Assembly (NCBI GenBank): GCA_038239345.1
Contig: JBBSEX010000018.1
Coordinates: 1 to 64,000, forward strand
Direction of reading: 5' to 3'
Length of the DNA: 64,000 nucleotides
From: JBBSEX01 sp038239345
GTDB taxonomy: Bacteria; Acidobacteriota; Terriglobia; Bryobacterales; Bryobacteraceae
A program made the position numbers and the translations under genes. Below, in pieces: positions 51,716 to 61,106 of this stretch (its first letter is position 1; each line of letters begins with the position of its first letter). The notes below the pieces were generated by a model, which ran no database searches, was not told the origin of the DNA, and saw nothing but the letters and a program-made list of their open reading frames with translations.

Positions 51716-54052
51716 TTAGCCCAGTAGTGCCGCGAGAATTCGTTGGGCTGCTTCCTTGCCGCGGTCGCCAATTTCACCCACTGGCCCTACGCAGCTGGGG
51801 CATCCCGATTCGCACTTGCAGGCGTTCAGCATATCGGAGGCGTAGCGCAGCAGCTTCGGCGTAAGGCGGTATAACGGCGCGCTGAGCCCGATTCCGCCGG
51901 GATAGTTATCATAGAGGAACAAATCCGGCTCAAACAGTTTCAGACCCTTCGAAATATCTTCGGTCAATGCTACGCCTAGATCGCGGCCATCGCACATCAG
52001 CATCAGCGAACCAATGGCGCGCAACGCATTACCGAGTCCACTTAACCCATTTTGCTTATCGGTGGGACTCAAGTCCGGAAACTGCGCCAGAAATTTCTCC
52101 GGGAAGTGCAGCCAGAATGCCGTCGTATGCATCTCCTGTTCGGGGATGGAGAGGCGCCCGGCGCCCACATTTTCCAGCGTATAAAACTTGACCTTCTTGA
52201 AGCCCACCACTTGCGTGTTCACGCGCACTTCGCCATGCGCCGCCTTGGCCATCGCAACGGGCGTGGAGTCGAATTCCTCCAACTCTTTTACTTGGGTGTA
52301 ATCGATGGCATCGGTGAAGTAATCGCAATCGACGCGGCGCACGTACGCTTTACGGCCATCGTAATCGAAGCGCTCCACCTGATACTGGCGTGCCTCGTGA
52401 AGATAGATGGCTTTCTCATGCAGAGTAACCAGGGCGGTGGGGAACGAGACTTCGGCGATCACGTTGTGTTCACCGGTAATGTCGACGACGACGAAATTGT
52501 CGCTCGTGACAGCGCGCAGGCTGACGGCGTCGGCTGGGTAAGTATCGGAAGTCCAGTGCCACGACCCGGCCGAGTGATGCAGCAATTTTAGTTCTTCCAG
52601 AAATTGGCACATGTCCGCTGTGTCATGCGGCCCGAACTTCTCGCCATCGCGAATTGGCAATTCAAACGCGGCGCATTTCAAGTGATCGATCAGAATTTCA
52701 AGATTGTCGGAATTGATGTGGGCGTGTTCCGGTGAACGATCGAAGAAGTATTCCGGATGTTCGACGATGTATTGATCAAGCGGCGCGCTGGATGCCACCA
52801 ACACGGCCATGGAAGCGGTTTGGCGGCGTCCCGCGCGTCCCGCACGTTGCCATGTTGACGCCACGGTTCCCGGATAACCGGCCATGACAACGGCATCCAG
52901 CGAGCCGATATCAATGCCCAGTTCCAGGGCATTGGTGGCGACAACAGCGCGGATTTCGCCATCGCGTAGCTTGCGTTCAATCTCACGGCGTTCCCGCGGA
53001 AGATAGCCGCCACGATATCCGCGAACCGATTCGGCGGAGACAGGCCCTTTGGCGCAGGCGTCTTTCAGATACTTGAGAAGAATCTCGGTAGCCAGCCGGT
53101 TATTGGCGAACACCAGAGTCTGTTGCTTGCGTTCCATGAACTCGAGCGCGATGCGCCGCGTCTCATGCAGATAGCTGCGGCGGATCCCCAACTGCCGGTT
53201 GACCACGGGCGGATTATAGAAGACAAAATATTTTTCTCCCGACGGCGCGCCGTTGCGCTCGACAAGCTCGAAAGGCAATTCCGTCAATGCCTCGGCCAGT
53301 TCTTTGGGATTGGCGATAGTAGCGGAACAGCAAATGAATTGCGGCTTCGATCCATAAAATTCGCAGATGCGCTTCACACGGCGAATCAGATTGCCCAGAT
53401 GACTGCCGTATACTCCGCGATAATAGTGCAATTCGTCGATCACGAAGTAACGCAGGTTCTCAAAACATTTAGCCCACTTCGTGTGATGCGGCAGAATCCC
53501 GCTATGAAGCATGTCGGGATTGGTGAGGATGACGTTAGCTCGCTCGCGTATCGCCTTACGGGCATCCTGCGGAGTATCGCCATCGTAAGTGAATGCCCGG
53601 ATGTCCGAGCCCATTTCGTCGACCGCGGCCTGGAATTCATGAAGCTGATCTTCGGCCAGGGCCTTGGTTGGGAAAAGATATATCGCCCTGGCGCCCGGTT
53701 CCTGGATGATGCGATTCAGAACCGGCAAGTTATAACAGAGAGTCTTCCCGCTGGCGGTGGGCGTGACGATTACAACATTTTTGCCGTCGTTTGTGTAGTC
53801 GAAAGAGTCGCGTTGATGCGTGTAGAGTTGCGCGATTCCCCGGCTCTGCAGAGCGCGCTGCAAGTTGGCCGCGACGGTGTCCGGGATGGCGGCGAATTCA
53901 CCGGGCCGGGCTGGCACATGGCGGATCGCGCGAACCGGCGATTCGGGATCCTGCATCCACTGCTGGAAGCGGACAATGGCGCCCTCAAGGCCACCCTTGC
54001 GGCTGAGGGCGAGCTCAGGACTAAATTCGGGAAACCCGAGTGTGAGGTTCAT
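51716..54052 (-). CDS. MrfA/Hrq1-type DEAD-box helicase (DUF1998)
   Basis: This 778-residue helicase has Walker A TPTASGKTLCYNLPVL, the DELH box (FVIDELHYYRG), SAT-like motif FICCSATIANP and motif VI AGRAGRRQTASMAVLV. A C-terminal DUF1998 zinc-binding module carries four cysteines (ACKCESGCPSCVGP). Members such as Bacillus MrfA and yeast Hrq1 act in repair of DNA crosslinks, here by analogy. It stands alone, convergent with the membrane protein gene (19 bases). Confidence 0.92.
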   Translation of the reverse strand: MNLTLGFPEFSPELALSRKGGLEGAIVRFQQWMQDPESPVRAIRHVPARPGEFAAIPDTVAANLQRALQSRGIAQLYTHQRDSFDYTNDGKNVVIVTPTASGKTLCYNLPVLNRIIQEPGARAIYLFPTKALAEDQLHEFQAAVDEMGSDIRAFTYDGDTPQDARKAIRERANVILTNPDMLHSGILPHHTKWAKCFENLRYFVIDELHYYRGVYGSHLGNLIRRVKRICEFYGSKPQFICCSATIANPKELAEALTELPFELVERNGAPSGEKYFVFYNPPVVNRQLGIRRSYLHETRRIALEFMERKQQTLVFANNRLATEILLKYLKDACAKGPVSAESVRGYRGGYLPRERREIERKLRDGEIRAVVATNALELGIDIGSLDAVVMAGYPGTVASTWQRAGRAGRRQTASMAVLVASSAPLDQYIVEHPEYFFDRSPEHAHINSDNLEILIDHLKCAAFELPIRDGEKFGPHDTADMCQFLEELKLLHHSAGSWHWTSDTYPADAVSLRAVTSDNFVVVDITGEHNVIAEVSFPTALVTLHEKAIYLHEARQYQVERFDYDGRKAYVRRVDCDYFTDAIDYTQVKELEEFDSTPVAMAKAAHGEVRVNTQVVGFKKVKFYTLENVGAGRLSIPEQEMHTTAFWLHFPEKFLAQFPDLSPTDKQNGLSGLGNALRAIGSLMLMCDGRDLGVALTEDISKGLKLFEPDLFLYDNYPGGIGLSAPLYRLTPKLLRYASDMLNACKCESGCPSCVGPVGEIGDRGKEAAQRILAALLG

Positions 54053-54098
54053 GGTTTCGCTTTTTCTTCTCTAGGGTAGCCGAACCCGGACTGGGGCG

Positions 54099-54662
54099 CT
54101 ACTCCCACTTGGAAGAGGCGGGTGGCGTGTAGGAGCGGATGCGATCAAGCAGTACACGGGGATCGTTCCCGGTAATCAACATTGCCCGATGCGTTTGCTG
54201 CAAGAACCCTTCCCGTACGAGATGGTCAAGAAAGCCCGAGAGCCCATCGTAGAAGCCGCCGGCGTTCAACAGCGCGCAGGGCTTTTGATGATATCCAAGT
54301 TGCGCCCACGTCCAAACTTCAAACATTTCTTCCAGCGTGCCGATGCCGCCGGGCAGGGCAATGAACCCATCGGAGAGTTCGGCCATCAGTGCCTTGCGTT
54401 CATGCATGGTTCGAACGATGCGCAGATCGCTAAGACCTTTGTGAGCGATCTCTTTATCGACCAGCGGCTGGGGAATGACTCCTATCACTTCGCCCCCACG
54501 CGCCAAGGCGGCGTCAGCAACGGCGCCCATCAGGCCCACGGACGCCCCGCCGTAGACGAGGCCGATGCCTTGCTCGGCAAGTAAGCCGCCGAGTGTTTTC
54601 GCGGCCTCGAGATATTCCGCACGGCGGCCGGGACGCGAGCCGGAAAATACACAGAGACGCAT
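54099..54662 (-). CDS. LOG-family protein (TIGR00730)
   Basis: This 187-residue Rossmann-fold protein has the family signature GGASVGLMGAVADAAL and the catalytic PGGIGTLEEMFEVWTW. LOG proteins cleave nucleoside 5'-monophosphates, typically AMP or cytokinin ribotides, to the base and ribose-5-phosphate. The frame has a GTG at 54677, and the ATG at 54662 (before RLCVFSGSRPG) gives the standard N-terminus. Confidence 0.9.
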   Translation of the reverse strand: MRLCVFSGSRPGRRAEYLEAAKTLGGLLAEQGIGLVYGGASVGLMGAVADAALARGGEVIGVIPQPLVDKEIAHKGLSDLRIVRTMHERKALMAELSDGFIALPGGIGTLEEMFEVWTWAQLGYHQKPCALLNAGGFYDGLSGFLDHLVREGFLQQTHRAMLITGNDPRVLLDRIRSYTPPASSKWE

Positions 54663-54710
54663 ATCGAAAAGTATCACGGTGGCGGCCCACTGGCTGTTAC
54701 ACTGCGACGT

Positions 54711-55691
54711 GTGAATTCACTCCTTGCTTCCTTTCTGATCCTGATAGGCACTCTGACCTTGGAAGCAGGATCGCTCCGGCACGCGCAGTTGCGGCGTGAT
54801 CTTAAAACACTCGCGGCCGGCTTCGCTGGGCGCGTGGGGATCTGCGTGGCCGACTCCGCTGGCGCGTCATGCATCAACGGCGATCGACGATTCTCCCTGC
54901 AAAGCGTGATGAAACTGGTGGCCGCTCTGGCCGTTATGGACGCGGTGGACAGCCAGCGATGGCGGCTGGAAGAATCGATTCTGATACAGCGGCAGGACCT
55001 GAGTCTTTTCGTTCAACCTCTTGCCGCTCTGGTGGGAAAAGATGGCTATCGGACAACCGTTGGCGATCTGGTTCGGCGGGCCATAGTGGACAGCGATAGC
55101 GCGGCGGTGGACATCCTCATCCGTAAGCTTGGTGGACCGATGGAAGTACAATCTTTCCTGGAACGAAAGGGTATTCACGGTGTGCGGCTAGACCGTGACG
55201 AACGCCATCTGCAAACTGAAATCGACGGTCTTACGTGGCGGCCGGAGTACGTCGATCCAGAAACGCTGGAGCGGGCGATTCAGGCCGTACCGGCGACGCG
55301 ACGCACGGCCGCCTATCGACGGTACCAAAGAGATGTGCGCGATACCGCAACGCCGCGCGGGATGGCTTCGTTACTTCAGGAACTTGCCGGCGGTATGCTA
55401 CTCAATCCGGCGTCCACCCGCTATGTGCTGAATATTATGGAGCAAACGGCGACCTTCCCCAACCGCTTAAAAGCCGGTGTGCCCAAGGGCTGGAAGATCG
55501 GCCATAAGACCGGCTCTAGCGGGTCATGGCTGGGTATTACCGCCGCGACGAACGACGTGGGAATCTTAACCGCGCCGGATGAAGGATTGTTATCGGTGGT
55601 TGTATTTATTGGCGACTCCCGTGCCTCGCCGGACGCCTCAGCCGCTCTGATGGCGAAGATAGCAGCGCTTGCCGCCGCTGACTACCAATAA
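54711..55691 (+). CDS. Class A beta-lactamase-like serine hydrolase
   Basis: This 326-residue exported protein has a signal peptide (about 1-20). It shows the class A motifs: SxxK (FSLQSVMKLVAAL), an SDN-equivalent that reads SDS (VDSDSAAVD), the glutamate-containing LDRDERHLQ and the KTG triad (GHKTGSSG). The active site is thus largely intact, with Asn132 replaced by Ser. It could be a true beta-lactamase or a related penicillin-binding hydrolase. It lies alone between divergent and unrelated genes. Confidence 0.85.
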   Translation: MNSLLASFLILIGTLTLEAGSLRHAQLRRDLKTLAAGFAGRVGICVADSAGASCINGDRRFSLQSVMKLVAALAVMDAVDSQRWRLEESILIQRQDLSLFVQPLAALVGKDGYRTTVGDLVRRAIVDSDSAAVDILIRKLGGPMEVQSFLERKGIHGVRLDRDERHLQTEIDGLTWRPEYVDPETLERAIQAVPATRRTAAYRRYQRDVRDTATPRGMASLLQELAGGMLLNPASTRYVLNIMEQTATFPNRLKAGVPKGWKIGHKTGSSGSWLGITAATNDVGILTAPDEGLLSVVVFIGDSRASPDASAALMAKIAALAAADYQ

Positions 55692-55741
55692 CGCTTCTTT
55701 ATCGTTAAAGGATGGTGATATCATGCTTGCCGAGGATAGCT

Positions 55742-56806
55742 ATGCATAGAGTGTTTGGCGCGCTGATGCTATGCGTTTCCGCTTTCGCGGCGCAAAACGT
55801 AACCGTCTATAAAGAAGCGGGACGCTTCGGCGGATGGCCCGCTAATAACGGGATATGGGTGTGGGGCGACGAGATTGTCGTGGGATTTATACAAGGTTAT
55901 TTCAAGGTTAATGAACACGGACATTCCATCGACGGCCAGAAGCCCGAAGTGTTGCGATTCGCGCGAAGTACCGATGGCGGGGTGACGTGGAAAATTGAAG
56001 TGCCTTCATTCCTGGATGCCGCCGGGAAGGAACGGGAAGGAACTGAATGTCCCGGCGGGCTGGACTTCAAGGCTCCTAACTCAGCCGTCTCGCTGCGCAT
56101 GGTTTCCAGCAGCAAGGGTTTCTCTCGTTTCTACTATTCCAAGGATCGCGCGAAGACGTGGGAGGGGCCCTATAAGCTGCCGACGTTCGACCGGAAAGGA
56201 ATCGCCGCGCGAACCGACTACATTGTTGACGGCAAGCATGAACTGACGGCGTTTATCACGGCATCCAAAGAAAACGGCCGGGAAGGACGGGTGTTTTGCA
56301 CGCGAACGAGAGATGGCGGAAAGACATGGGATTTCCTGTCCTGGCTGGGCGATGAGCCAAAGGGATTTTCCATCATGCCCTCATCCGTACGGCTTACATC
56401 AAAGCGCATTCTAACCACTGTTCGCCGCGAGGAAGGAGACGATCACTTCATCGATTCGTGGGTAACCAACGATAACGGCAGAACGTTTAGGTTCCTCAAT
56501 CGTGCCGTGGAAAGCACCGGCGGATCCGTGGGAAATCCGCCAAGTATGATCAAGCTGAAAGACGGTCGCCTTGTCATCACCTATGGCTACCGTTCGGCGC
56601 CCTACGGGATGCGGGCAAGGATCAGTGCCGATGGTGGCATTACCTGGGGACAGGAAATCATTTTGCGTGACGATGCCGGGACGTGGGATTTGGGATATCC
56701 CCGCACCGTGCAACGCGCCGATGGAAAGATTGTATCGGTGTACTACTACAACGATCAAAAAGAAACGGAGCGCTACATCGCGGCGACGATATGGGATGCC
56801 CGATAG
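55742..56806 (+). CDS. Exported sialidase-like (BNR repeat) protein
   Basis: This 354-residue protein has a signal peptide (HRVFGALMLCVSAFAAQ) and a six-bladed propeller pattern with Asp-boxes SxDGGxTW: STDGGVTWK, TRDGGKTWDF and SADGGITWGQE, with a looser fourth near VTNDNGRTF. The fold suits sialidases and other exo-glycosidases. The catalytic arginine triad and acidic residue cannot be confirmed by eye, so substrate is open. The frame opens at 55712; the ATG at 55742 begins the signal peptide. Confidence 0.85.
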   Translation: MHRVFGALMLCVSAFAAQNVTVYKEAGRFGGWPANNGIWVWGDEIVVGFIQGYFKVNEHGHSIDGQKPEVLRFARSTDGGVTWKIEVPSFLDAAGKEREGTECPGGLDFKAPNSAVSLRMVSSSKGFSRFYYSKDRAKTWEGPYKLPTFDRKGIAARTDYIVDGKHELTAFITASKENGREGRVFCTRTRDGGKTWDFLSWLGDEPKGFSIMPSSVRLTSKRILTTVRREEGDDHFIDSWVTNDNGRTFRFLNRAVESTGGSVGNPPSMIKLKDGRLVITYGYRSAPYGMRARISADGGITWGQEIILRDDAGTWDLGYPRTVQRADGKIVSVYYYNDQKETERYIAATIWDAR

Positions 56807-56808
56807 AA

Positions 56809-57657
56809 TTATTCGCGAGCGAGGGCGAGCGCACCATAGAGAACTGCATCATCCCCTAATTGCGCGGGAACGACGTCGATTCTCGCGCGCGACCATGCCG
56901 TGATCTGGCGCCGGAGTTCTGCCCGCAGCGGCACGAAAAGTACGTCGCCGGCCTTGCTGATTCCGCCGCCGATGACGATCCTGGCGGGATTCAGCAGCAT
57001 AATAGCGGCTTTCAAGCCCAGCGCCAAATCGACTACGTAGCGATTGACGAAGGCCGGGTCGGCAATCATGTCCTTTGCCGGTTTTCCGTAATCTTTTTCA
57101 ATCCACAAGCCGCAGCACATGCGCTCGAAGCAGCCTTGGGAGCCACAAAGGCAATCCGGGCCACCGGGCCGAATGGTGAGATGGCCGATTTCACCGGCGT
57201 ACGAATCGGCTCCGCGATAGATGCTCTCGTCGACAATGATGCCACCGCCGATACCGGTGGAGAGCGTCATGTAAAACAGTGGGCGATAGCCGATGCCCGC
57301 TCCAAAGCGAGCCTCTCCGAGCGCGCCGGCGTTCGCATCGTTGTCCATTACGACGGGAATCTTATATAGCTCGCGAAAATATTCCGATAGCGAGAAATCT
57401 TGCCAGCCGCCAACGTGCGTGGAGAGCGCGATGCACTGGCGTTCAAAATCGACTGGGCCTCCGAAGCCAACGCCACAGCGATCGAAGCCGAGCTCCCTCT
57501 TCCAAGGAGTGGCCAGGGCTTCGATTTGAGCCAGCATCCATTCGCGCCCCCCCTCACGATCGGTCGGCGTGGATTCGCGGCGCACCATGCGGTCATCTTT
57601 ATCAAAGAGGGCGACGGTGAATTTTGTGCCGCCAATATCGATTGCCAGCGTGTTCAT
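56809..57657 (-). CDS. ROK-family sugar kinase
   Basis: This 282-residue ROK protein has the phosphate motif AIDIGGTKFTVALFDKDD at the start, the sugar-binding region VVMDNDANAGALGEARFG and the zinc-type ROK signature GEIGHLTIRPGGPDCLCGSQGCFE with its conserved histidine and cysteines. No helix-turn-helix is present, so it is a kinase rather than a repressor. The frame runs far upstream (57900) inside pfkB, but the ATG at 57657 overlaps its stop by four bases and fits the family start. Confidence 0.93.
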   Translation of the reverse strand: MNTLAIDIGGTKFTVALFDKDDRMVRRESTPTDREGGREWMLAQIEALATPWKRELGFDRCGVGFGGPVDFERQCIALSTHVGGWQDFSLSEYFRELYKIPVVMDNDANAGALGEARFGAGIGYRPLFYMTLSTGIGGGIIVDESIYRGADSYAGEIGHLTIRPGGPDCLCGSQGCFERMCCGLWIEKDYGKPAKDMIADPAFVNRYVVDLALGLKAAIMLLNPARIVIGGGISKAGDVLFVPLRAELRRQITAWSRARIDVVPAQLGDDAVLYGALALARE

Positions 57658-58628
57658 TGGATGGCGAGTAATTCTTCTGGAGTAGCGACGCCGGTGCCCG
57701 GTTTCATGACGGTGATGGAGGCGACCAGATTTCCGAAGGCAACGGCTTCGGCAGGAGATTTGCTGGCGATCAAGGCAAGAGCGGATCCCGCGGAAAAGCT
57801 GTCGCCCGCTCCACAGACATCGACTGGTTCGCCGACGGAGCGCCCCGGGACCAAAGTCTCGCCGGCGTCGTCGATGACGAGTGCTCCTTCGCCTCCGCAA
57901 GTCACAATCAACAATTTAGATTGCGTGTACTCCCGCAGGCGCTTGTAATCGATTGCGCCGAACGCCCGCAGACACGCCGCATCCGCTTCATCGCGATTGG
58001 GTTTCAAGATCACCCGGCGAAAATGTTCAGGACGCCGCCGCGAATCAACCCAGATCAATTTCTCCGGCTGTTCCTCTGCAATCCTGGCGAGTGTTTGGCG
58101 AATCAGCGGCGTGACAACTCCGCCGGCTTCGGTCTCGGCTTGATCGGAGACGAAGATGACATCAAAGTGACTGGAAAACATTCGCAACGATGCGGAGACT
58201 TGTTGTTCGACGGCTGAAGGCAGCGCGTGCGAATAGATATAGTCGACGCGCGGCAGATCCTCTTTGCCGGTTTCGTTATTGATCAGCTTCGTGTAGGTGA
58301 ACGTTGGAATTAGAGAAGAGCGCACGATGAGCTCGGTGGAGATTTCACTGCCACCGAGAGCCCGCATTAATTCGTAGCCATGGCCGTCCTCGCCGACAAT
58401 CCCCAGCAAGGCTACGCCGCCGATTCCCAGCGCGCAGAGATTCTTGGCTACGGTTCCGGCGGCCCCAGGCGTGACTTGGGTGGAAACAACGCCGATCCGG
58501 CGGATACCCGTTTCGCGAGACTCTTCGCTGGCCGCGGGATCGTAACGGCACCAGCGATCAAGACAAACATCGCCGACAACCAACGCGTTCAAACGGGGAA
58601 ATGCGTCCAGTATTTGGGAGGTAGTCAT
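57654..58628 (-). CDS. PfkB-family carbohydrate kinase
   Basis: This 324-residue ribokinase-like protein has ALVVGDVCLDRWCRYDP at the N-terminus, a PGAAGTVAKNLCALG sugar-binding loop and the C-terminal catalytic signature VDVCGAGDSFSAGSALAL. It is similar in layout to the kinase domain of HldE (RfaE), which phosphorylates heptose-7-phosphate, but the adenylyltransferase domain is missing. The ATG at 58628 (before TTSQILDAFPRL) lies 19 bases after the upstream gene. Confidence 0.88.
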   Translation of the reverse strand: MTTSQILDAFPRLNALVVGDVCLDRWCRYDPAASEESRETGIRRIGVVSTQVTPGAAGTVAKNLCALGIGGVALLGIVGEDGHGYELMRALGGSEISTELIVRSSLIPTFTYTKLINNETGKEDLPRVDYIYSHALPSAVEQQVSASLRMFSSHFDVIFVSDQAETEAGGVVTPLIRQTLARIAEEQPEKLIWVDSRRRPEHFRRVILKPNRDEADAACLRAFGAIDYKRLREYTQSKLLIVTCGGEGALVIDDAGETLVPGRSVGEPVDVCGAGDSFSAGSALALIASKSPAEAVAFGNLVASITVMKPGTGVATPEELLAIQ

Positions 58629-58647
58629 GGTACGGTGCAGACTCCCT

Positions 58648-59604
58648 TCACAGTATGCGCCACAGCGCGGGGAAAGTGGCGCGATGATCGCCTTGAAAAT
58701 AGAAGCTCTCTCCACCGTCGGCTATTGTGCGGACGAGGATGGTTTTGTGCGGACGAAAGTAATAGCCGGGATCCGACTTCGGAAGCTCGCGGCGGAAGTC
58801 ACCGTGGATGGGCACAAGATCAAACACGGCGGTGGTGAAGTTACGGATGACGCGGGAATTCTGGTGCGCGACGTTCCGTGACATGGCCAGTGCTTTTAGG
58901 TAAACTTCCGGCGCCATAATGGCCGAGCCGAAAGCCAGCAGAACACCGCCTTCGAGATTTTCCACTGCGCTGGCGAAGATCAGGAAATCGCGGTAGCTTG
59001 CGTCCCCCAGAGCCGCGCCATCGCAATTGGGATGTTCGTGAAGGATATCGTAGCCGACGCCAACATGGACCGTTACCGGCACCGAAAGGCGGTAGGCAGC
59101 CGCGAGAACGCTCAGGTCGCGATGCGGATAGCCACTTTCTTCGATGCGGCGGCCCATGTTTTCGCCGAGACCCAATTGGAGCGCGGAAGCTTCGCGGATC
59201 CAGTCGTTCAACTCACCGGTTTCCCGCCACAAACCAAACTCCCCGCTACGGATGTAGCGATCGACACTTTCCGTGGTGGCGCCGATGCGAGCCAATTCGT
59301 AATCGTGGATGACGCCGGCCCCGTTCATGGCTATGTGCGTAAGGAGTCCGCGTTCCATCAAATCGATGATGTGGCGGTTAACGCCAGCCCGGAGAAGATG
59401 CGCGCCCATCATCAGGATCCGCGCCGGGCCAGTCTTTTTCGCGCGTTGCAGGCGAGCCGCAACCTGGGCGAGATCGGGATGAGTGAAGGCGGGTGTTTCT
59501 TCGTCGAGGCGCAGCCAACGAGACAGTTGTAGATCGTGTGTGCGTTCGGCTAGTGGTTTGATCAACAGGCGAGAGCGATCAAAAATCGTATATTTGGAAG
59601 GCAT
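58648..59604 (-). CDS. Unrecognised conserved protein, possibly deoxyhypusine-synthase-like
   Basis: This 318-residue soluble protein contains regions with a Rossmann-like feel: ARILMMGAHLLRAGVNRHII, THIAMNGAGVIHDYELARIG and GATTESVDRYIRSGEFGLW. GAGVIHDYE followed by GATTES recalls NAD-binding loops of deoxyhypusine synthase. The resemblance is by eye and no activity is claimed. It also has VHVGVGYDILHEHPNCDG. It sits in an operon between a HAD phosphatase and a PfkB kinase, which suggests a sugar-phosphate or nucleotide-sugar role. Confidence 0.75.
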   Translation of the reverse strand: MPSKYTIFDRSRLLIKPLAERTHDLQLSRWLRLDEETPAFTHPDLAQVAARLQRAKKTGPARILMMGAHLLRAGVNRHIIDLMERGLLTHIAMNGAGVIHDYELARIGATTESVDRYIRSGEFGLWRETGELNDWIREASALQLGLGENMGRRIEESGYPHRDLSVLAAAYRLSVPVTVHVGVGYDILHEHPNCDGAALGDASYRDFLIFASAVENLEGGVLLAFGSAIMAPEVYLKALAMSRNVAHQNSRVIRNFTTAVFDLVPIHGDFRRELPKSDPGYYFRPHKTILVRTIADGGESFYFQGDHRATFPALWRIL

Positions 59605-59605
59605 T

Positions 59606-60421
59606 TCAGATTTTGTAATTGGATCCTAATACGGTTGCGGCCCACATTTCCATATGGAGAAAGTTTGGAAGAAGGATATCCGCGCCGCAAGCGGCAAGGC
59701 GATCGCATTTCCAAGGATCCATTTCGAGACACTCAGGTTCAAGGCCGGCAATGCCAACCGTGGTCGCACCCGCTGCGTGCACGCTCTCCGTTTCCGCGGG
59801 ACCATCGCCGAAGCTGACCAAATGTTGGGCTTCGAACCCGATTGCATGGGTGATCCGGTGGATGATTTGCAGCTTGGAAAATCCGTTAGCGGAAGGCTTG
59901 GCGCCGTAGATGCGGCCCTCGAAGAAGGAATCCAGCGCAAGAAGCGTCATCTCTTCGCGAACGGCCGACTCGTCAGTGCCGCTGGCAAGGTATAGTTGCA
60001 AGCCCCGGCTGTAAAGGAACTCGATGAACGCTCGCGCTCCGGGCATTAGACATTTTTCGGGGAGTCCTGCGCCCTGGCGGAGTTCTTCAACTCTCGCGCC
60101 AGCGGTTTTCGCCAGGCGTAGGGCGAAAACTTCCAGGTAGGCTTGGGGCTGCTTGGCGACGCCGTTCCGCTCCCGCACCAGATCGGCAAGAGCGCTCATT
60201 TGAAGAATCGTATCCTTGCCGGTCAGGCGCCAGATGACGTCTTCCACGGTGAGGAGCAGCAAGGCCCGGTCCTCGCCCGTGCGCAAGGCAATCAACTCTT
60301 CCATCATCATGGCGGACATCAGTTGCATCCAGCCGGAACGGATGAGGGAGAGCGTTCCATCGAAATCAAAGAGGACAATGCGGACGTCGCGCGACGGCGC
60401 GGGCGAATTTAGAATTTGCAT
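59606..60421 (-). CDS. HAD-superfamily phosphatase
   Basis: This 271-residue haloacid-dehalogenase-like hydrolase has motif I VLFDFDGTLSLIRSGW (nucleophile Asp in DFDGT), motif II LYLASGTDE and motif IV SFGDGPAETESVHAAGA with a metal-binding Asp. A helical cap lies between motifs I and II. It probably removes phosphate from a sugar phosphate or acts as a beta-phosphoglucomutase-like enzyme. It ends one base before the next ATG (TGA-A-ATG). Confidence 0.9.
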   Translation of the reverse strand: MQILNSPAPSRDVRIVLFDFDGTLSLIRSGWMQLMSAMMMEELIALRTGEDRALLLLTVEDVIWRLTGKDTILQMSALADLVRERNGVAKQPQAYLEVFALRLAKTAGARVEELRQGAGLPEKCLMPGARAFIEFLYSRGLQLYLASGTDESAVREEMTLLALDSFFEGRIYGAKPSANGFSKLQIIHRITHAIGFEAQHLVSFGDGPAETESVHAAGATTVGIAGLEPECLEMDPWKCDRLAACGADILLPNFLHMEMWAATVLGSNYKI

Positions 60422-60433
60422 GTGATGGGCGAA

Positions 60434-61099
60434 TTACAGCCAGAACTCCCAGTGTTTGGTGACCAGGACATAGCTGGCGAGCGCGCCGTTGGTTACGGCA
60501 TGCGCGAGGATCAAGTCCCCCAGACTCCTGGTGCGAACCATCCACCAATTGTAGACGACGCCCGCGAGCAACCCGACCTCCCAGTAAGGTCCATGTTCAG
60601 CGGCGAAAAGAAAGGCGCTGATCCAGAAAGCTTGGGCCGTGTAGGAGCCTAACGGTACCTTCTGAAAATCCGGGTTGATGAGCCAGCGCATAAGCCATCC
60701 CCGCCAGAATAATTCTTCGATGATAGGAACGAATAACGCTGCCCTGACGACTCGCAGGCAGAGAACCAGGGGATTGCCGAGAGCGTTACTGGAGAGGGTT
60801 GTACGAACTGAACCGGTGATGGCGTTCTGAAATAACCAGTGCTGACGGTAGCCGGGGAACAGTGTATCGGGTCCGATCCAGATGAGGAAAACGAGAAGGC
60901 CGATGCCCACGGTTGTAAGCGGCCGGCTGACATGAAAATCGATGACCTTCCTCGAGAGGAACCACAGCGCAGCTGCAAGGACGGTGAGGCGTATCGGAAA
61001 ATCGAGCGTTTCCGGGATGCTGACGATGCTTTGAAGCCCCAGGAAAAACAGGAACAGGGCAAACGGAAAAACGTAAGGGACAGCCGGATGCTTCGTCAA
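60434..61099 (-). CDS. CPBP-family intramembrane protease (CAAX-protease-related, TIGR03008-like)
   Basis: This 221-residue membrane protein has about six helices and the protease motif IIEELFWRGWLMRWL (EExxxR), followed by FAAEHGPYWEVGLLAG and ILAHAVTNGALASYVL, which carry the second and third catalytic motifs. The pattern matches CAAX prenyl protease-related proteins often found with exosortase/PEP-CTERM systems. It lies 7 bases after the TPR lipoprotein gene and 12 bases before the HAD gene. Confidence 0.85.
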   Translation of the reverse strand: MTKHPAVPYVFPFALFLFFLGLQSIVSIPETLDFPIRLTVLAAALWFLSRKVIDFHVSRPLTTVGIGLLVFLIWIGPDTLFPGYRQHWLFQNAITGSVRTTLSSNALGNPLVLCLRVVRAALFVPIIEELFWRGWLMRWLINPDFQKVPLGSYTAQAFWISAFLFAAEHGPYWEVGLLAGVVYNWWMVRTRSLGDLILAHAVTNGALASYVLVTKHWEFWL

Positions 61100-61106
61100 G
61101 CAGGCG

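Noticed and set aside
57658..57900. N-terminal extension of the ROK kinase
   Set aside because: The extra 81 residues are almost all Arg, Ser and Gly and are antisense-like code within pfkB; the ATG at 57657 gives the normal family start.
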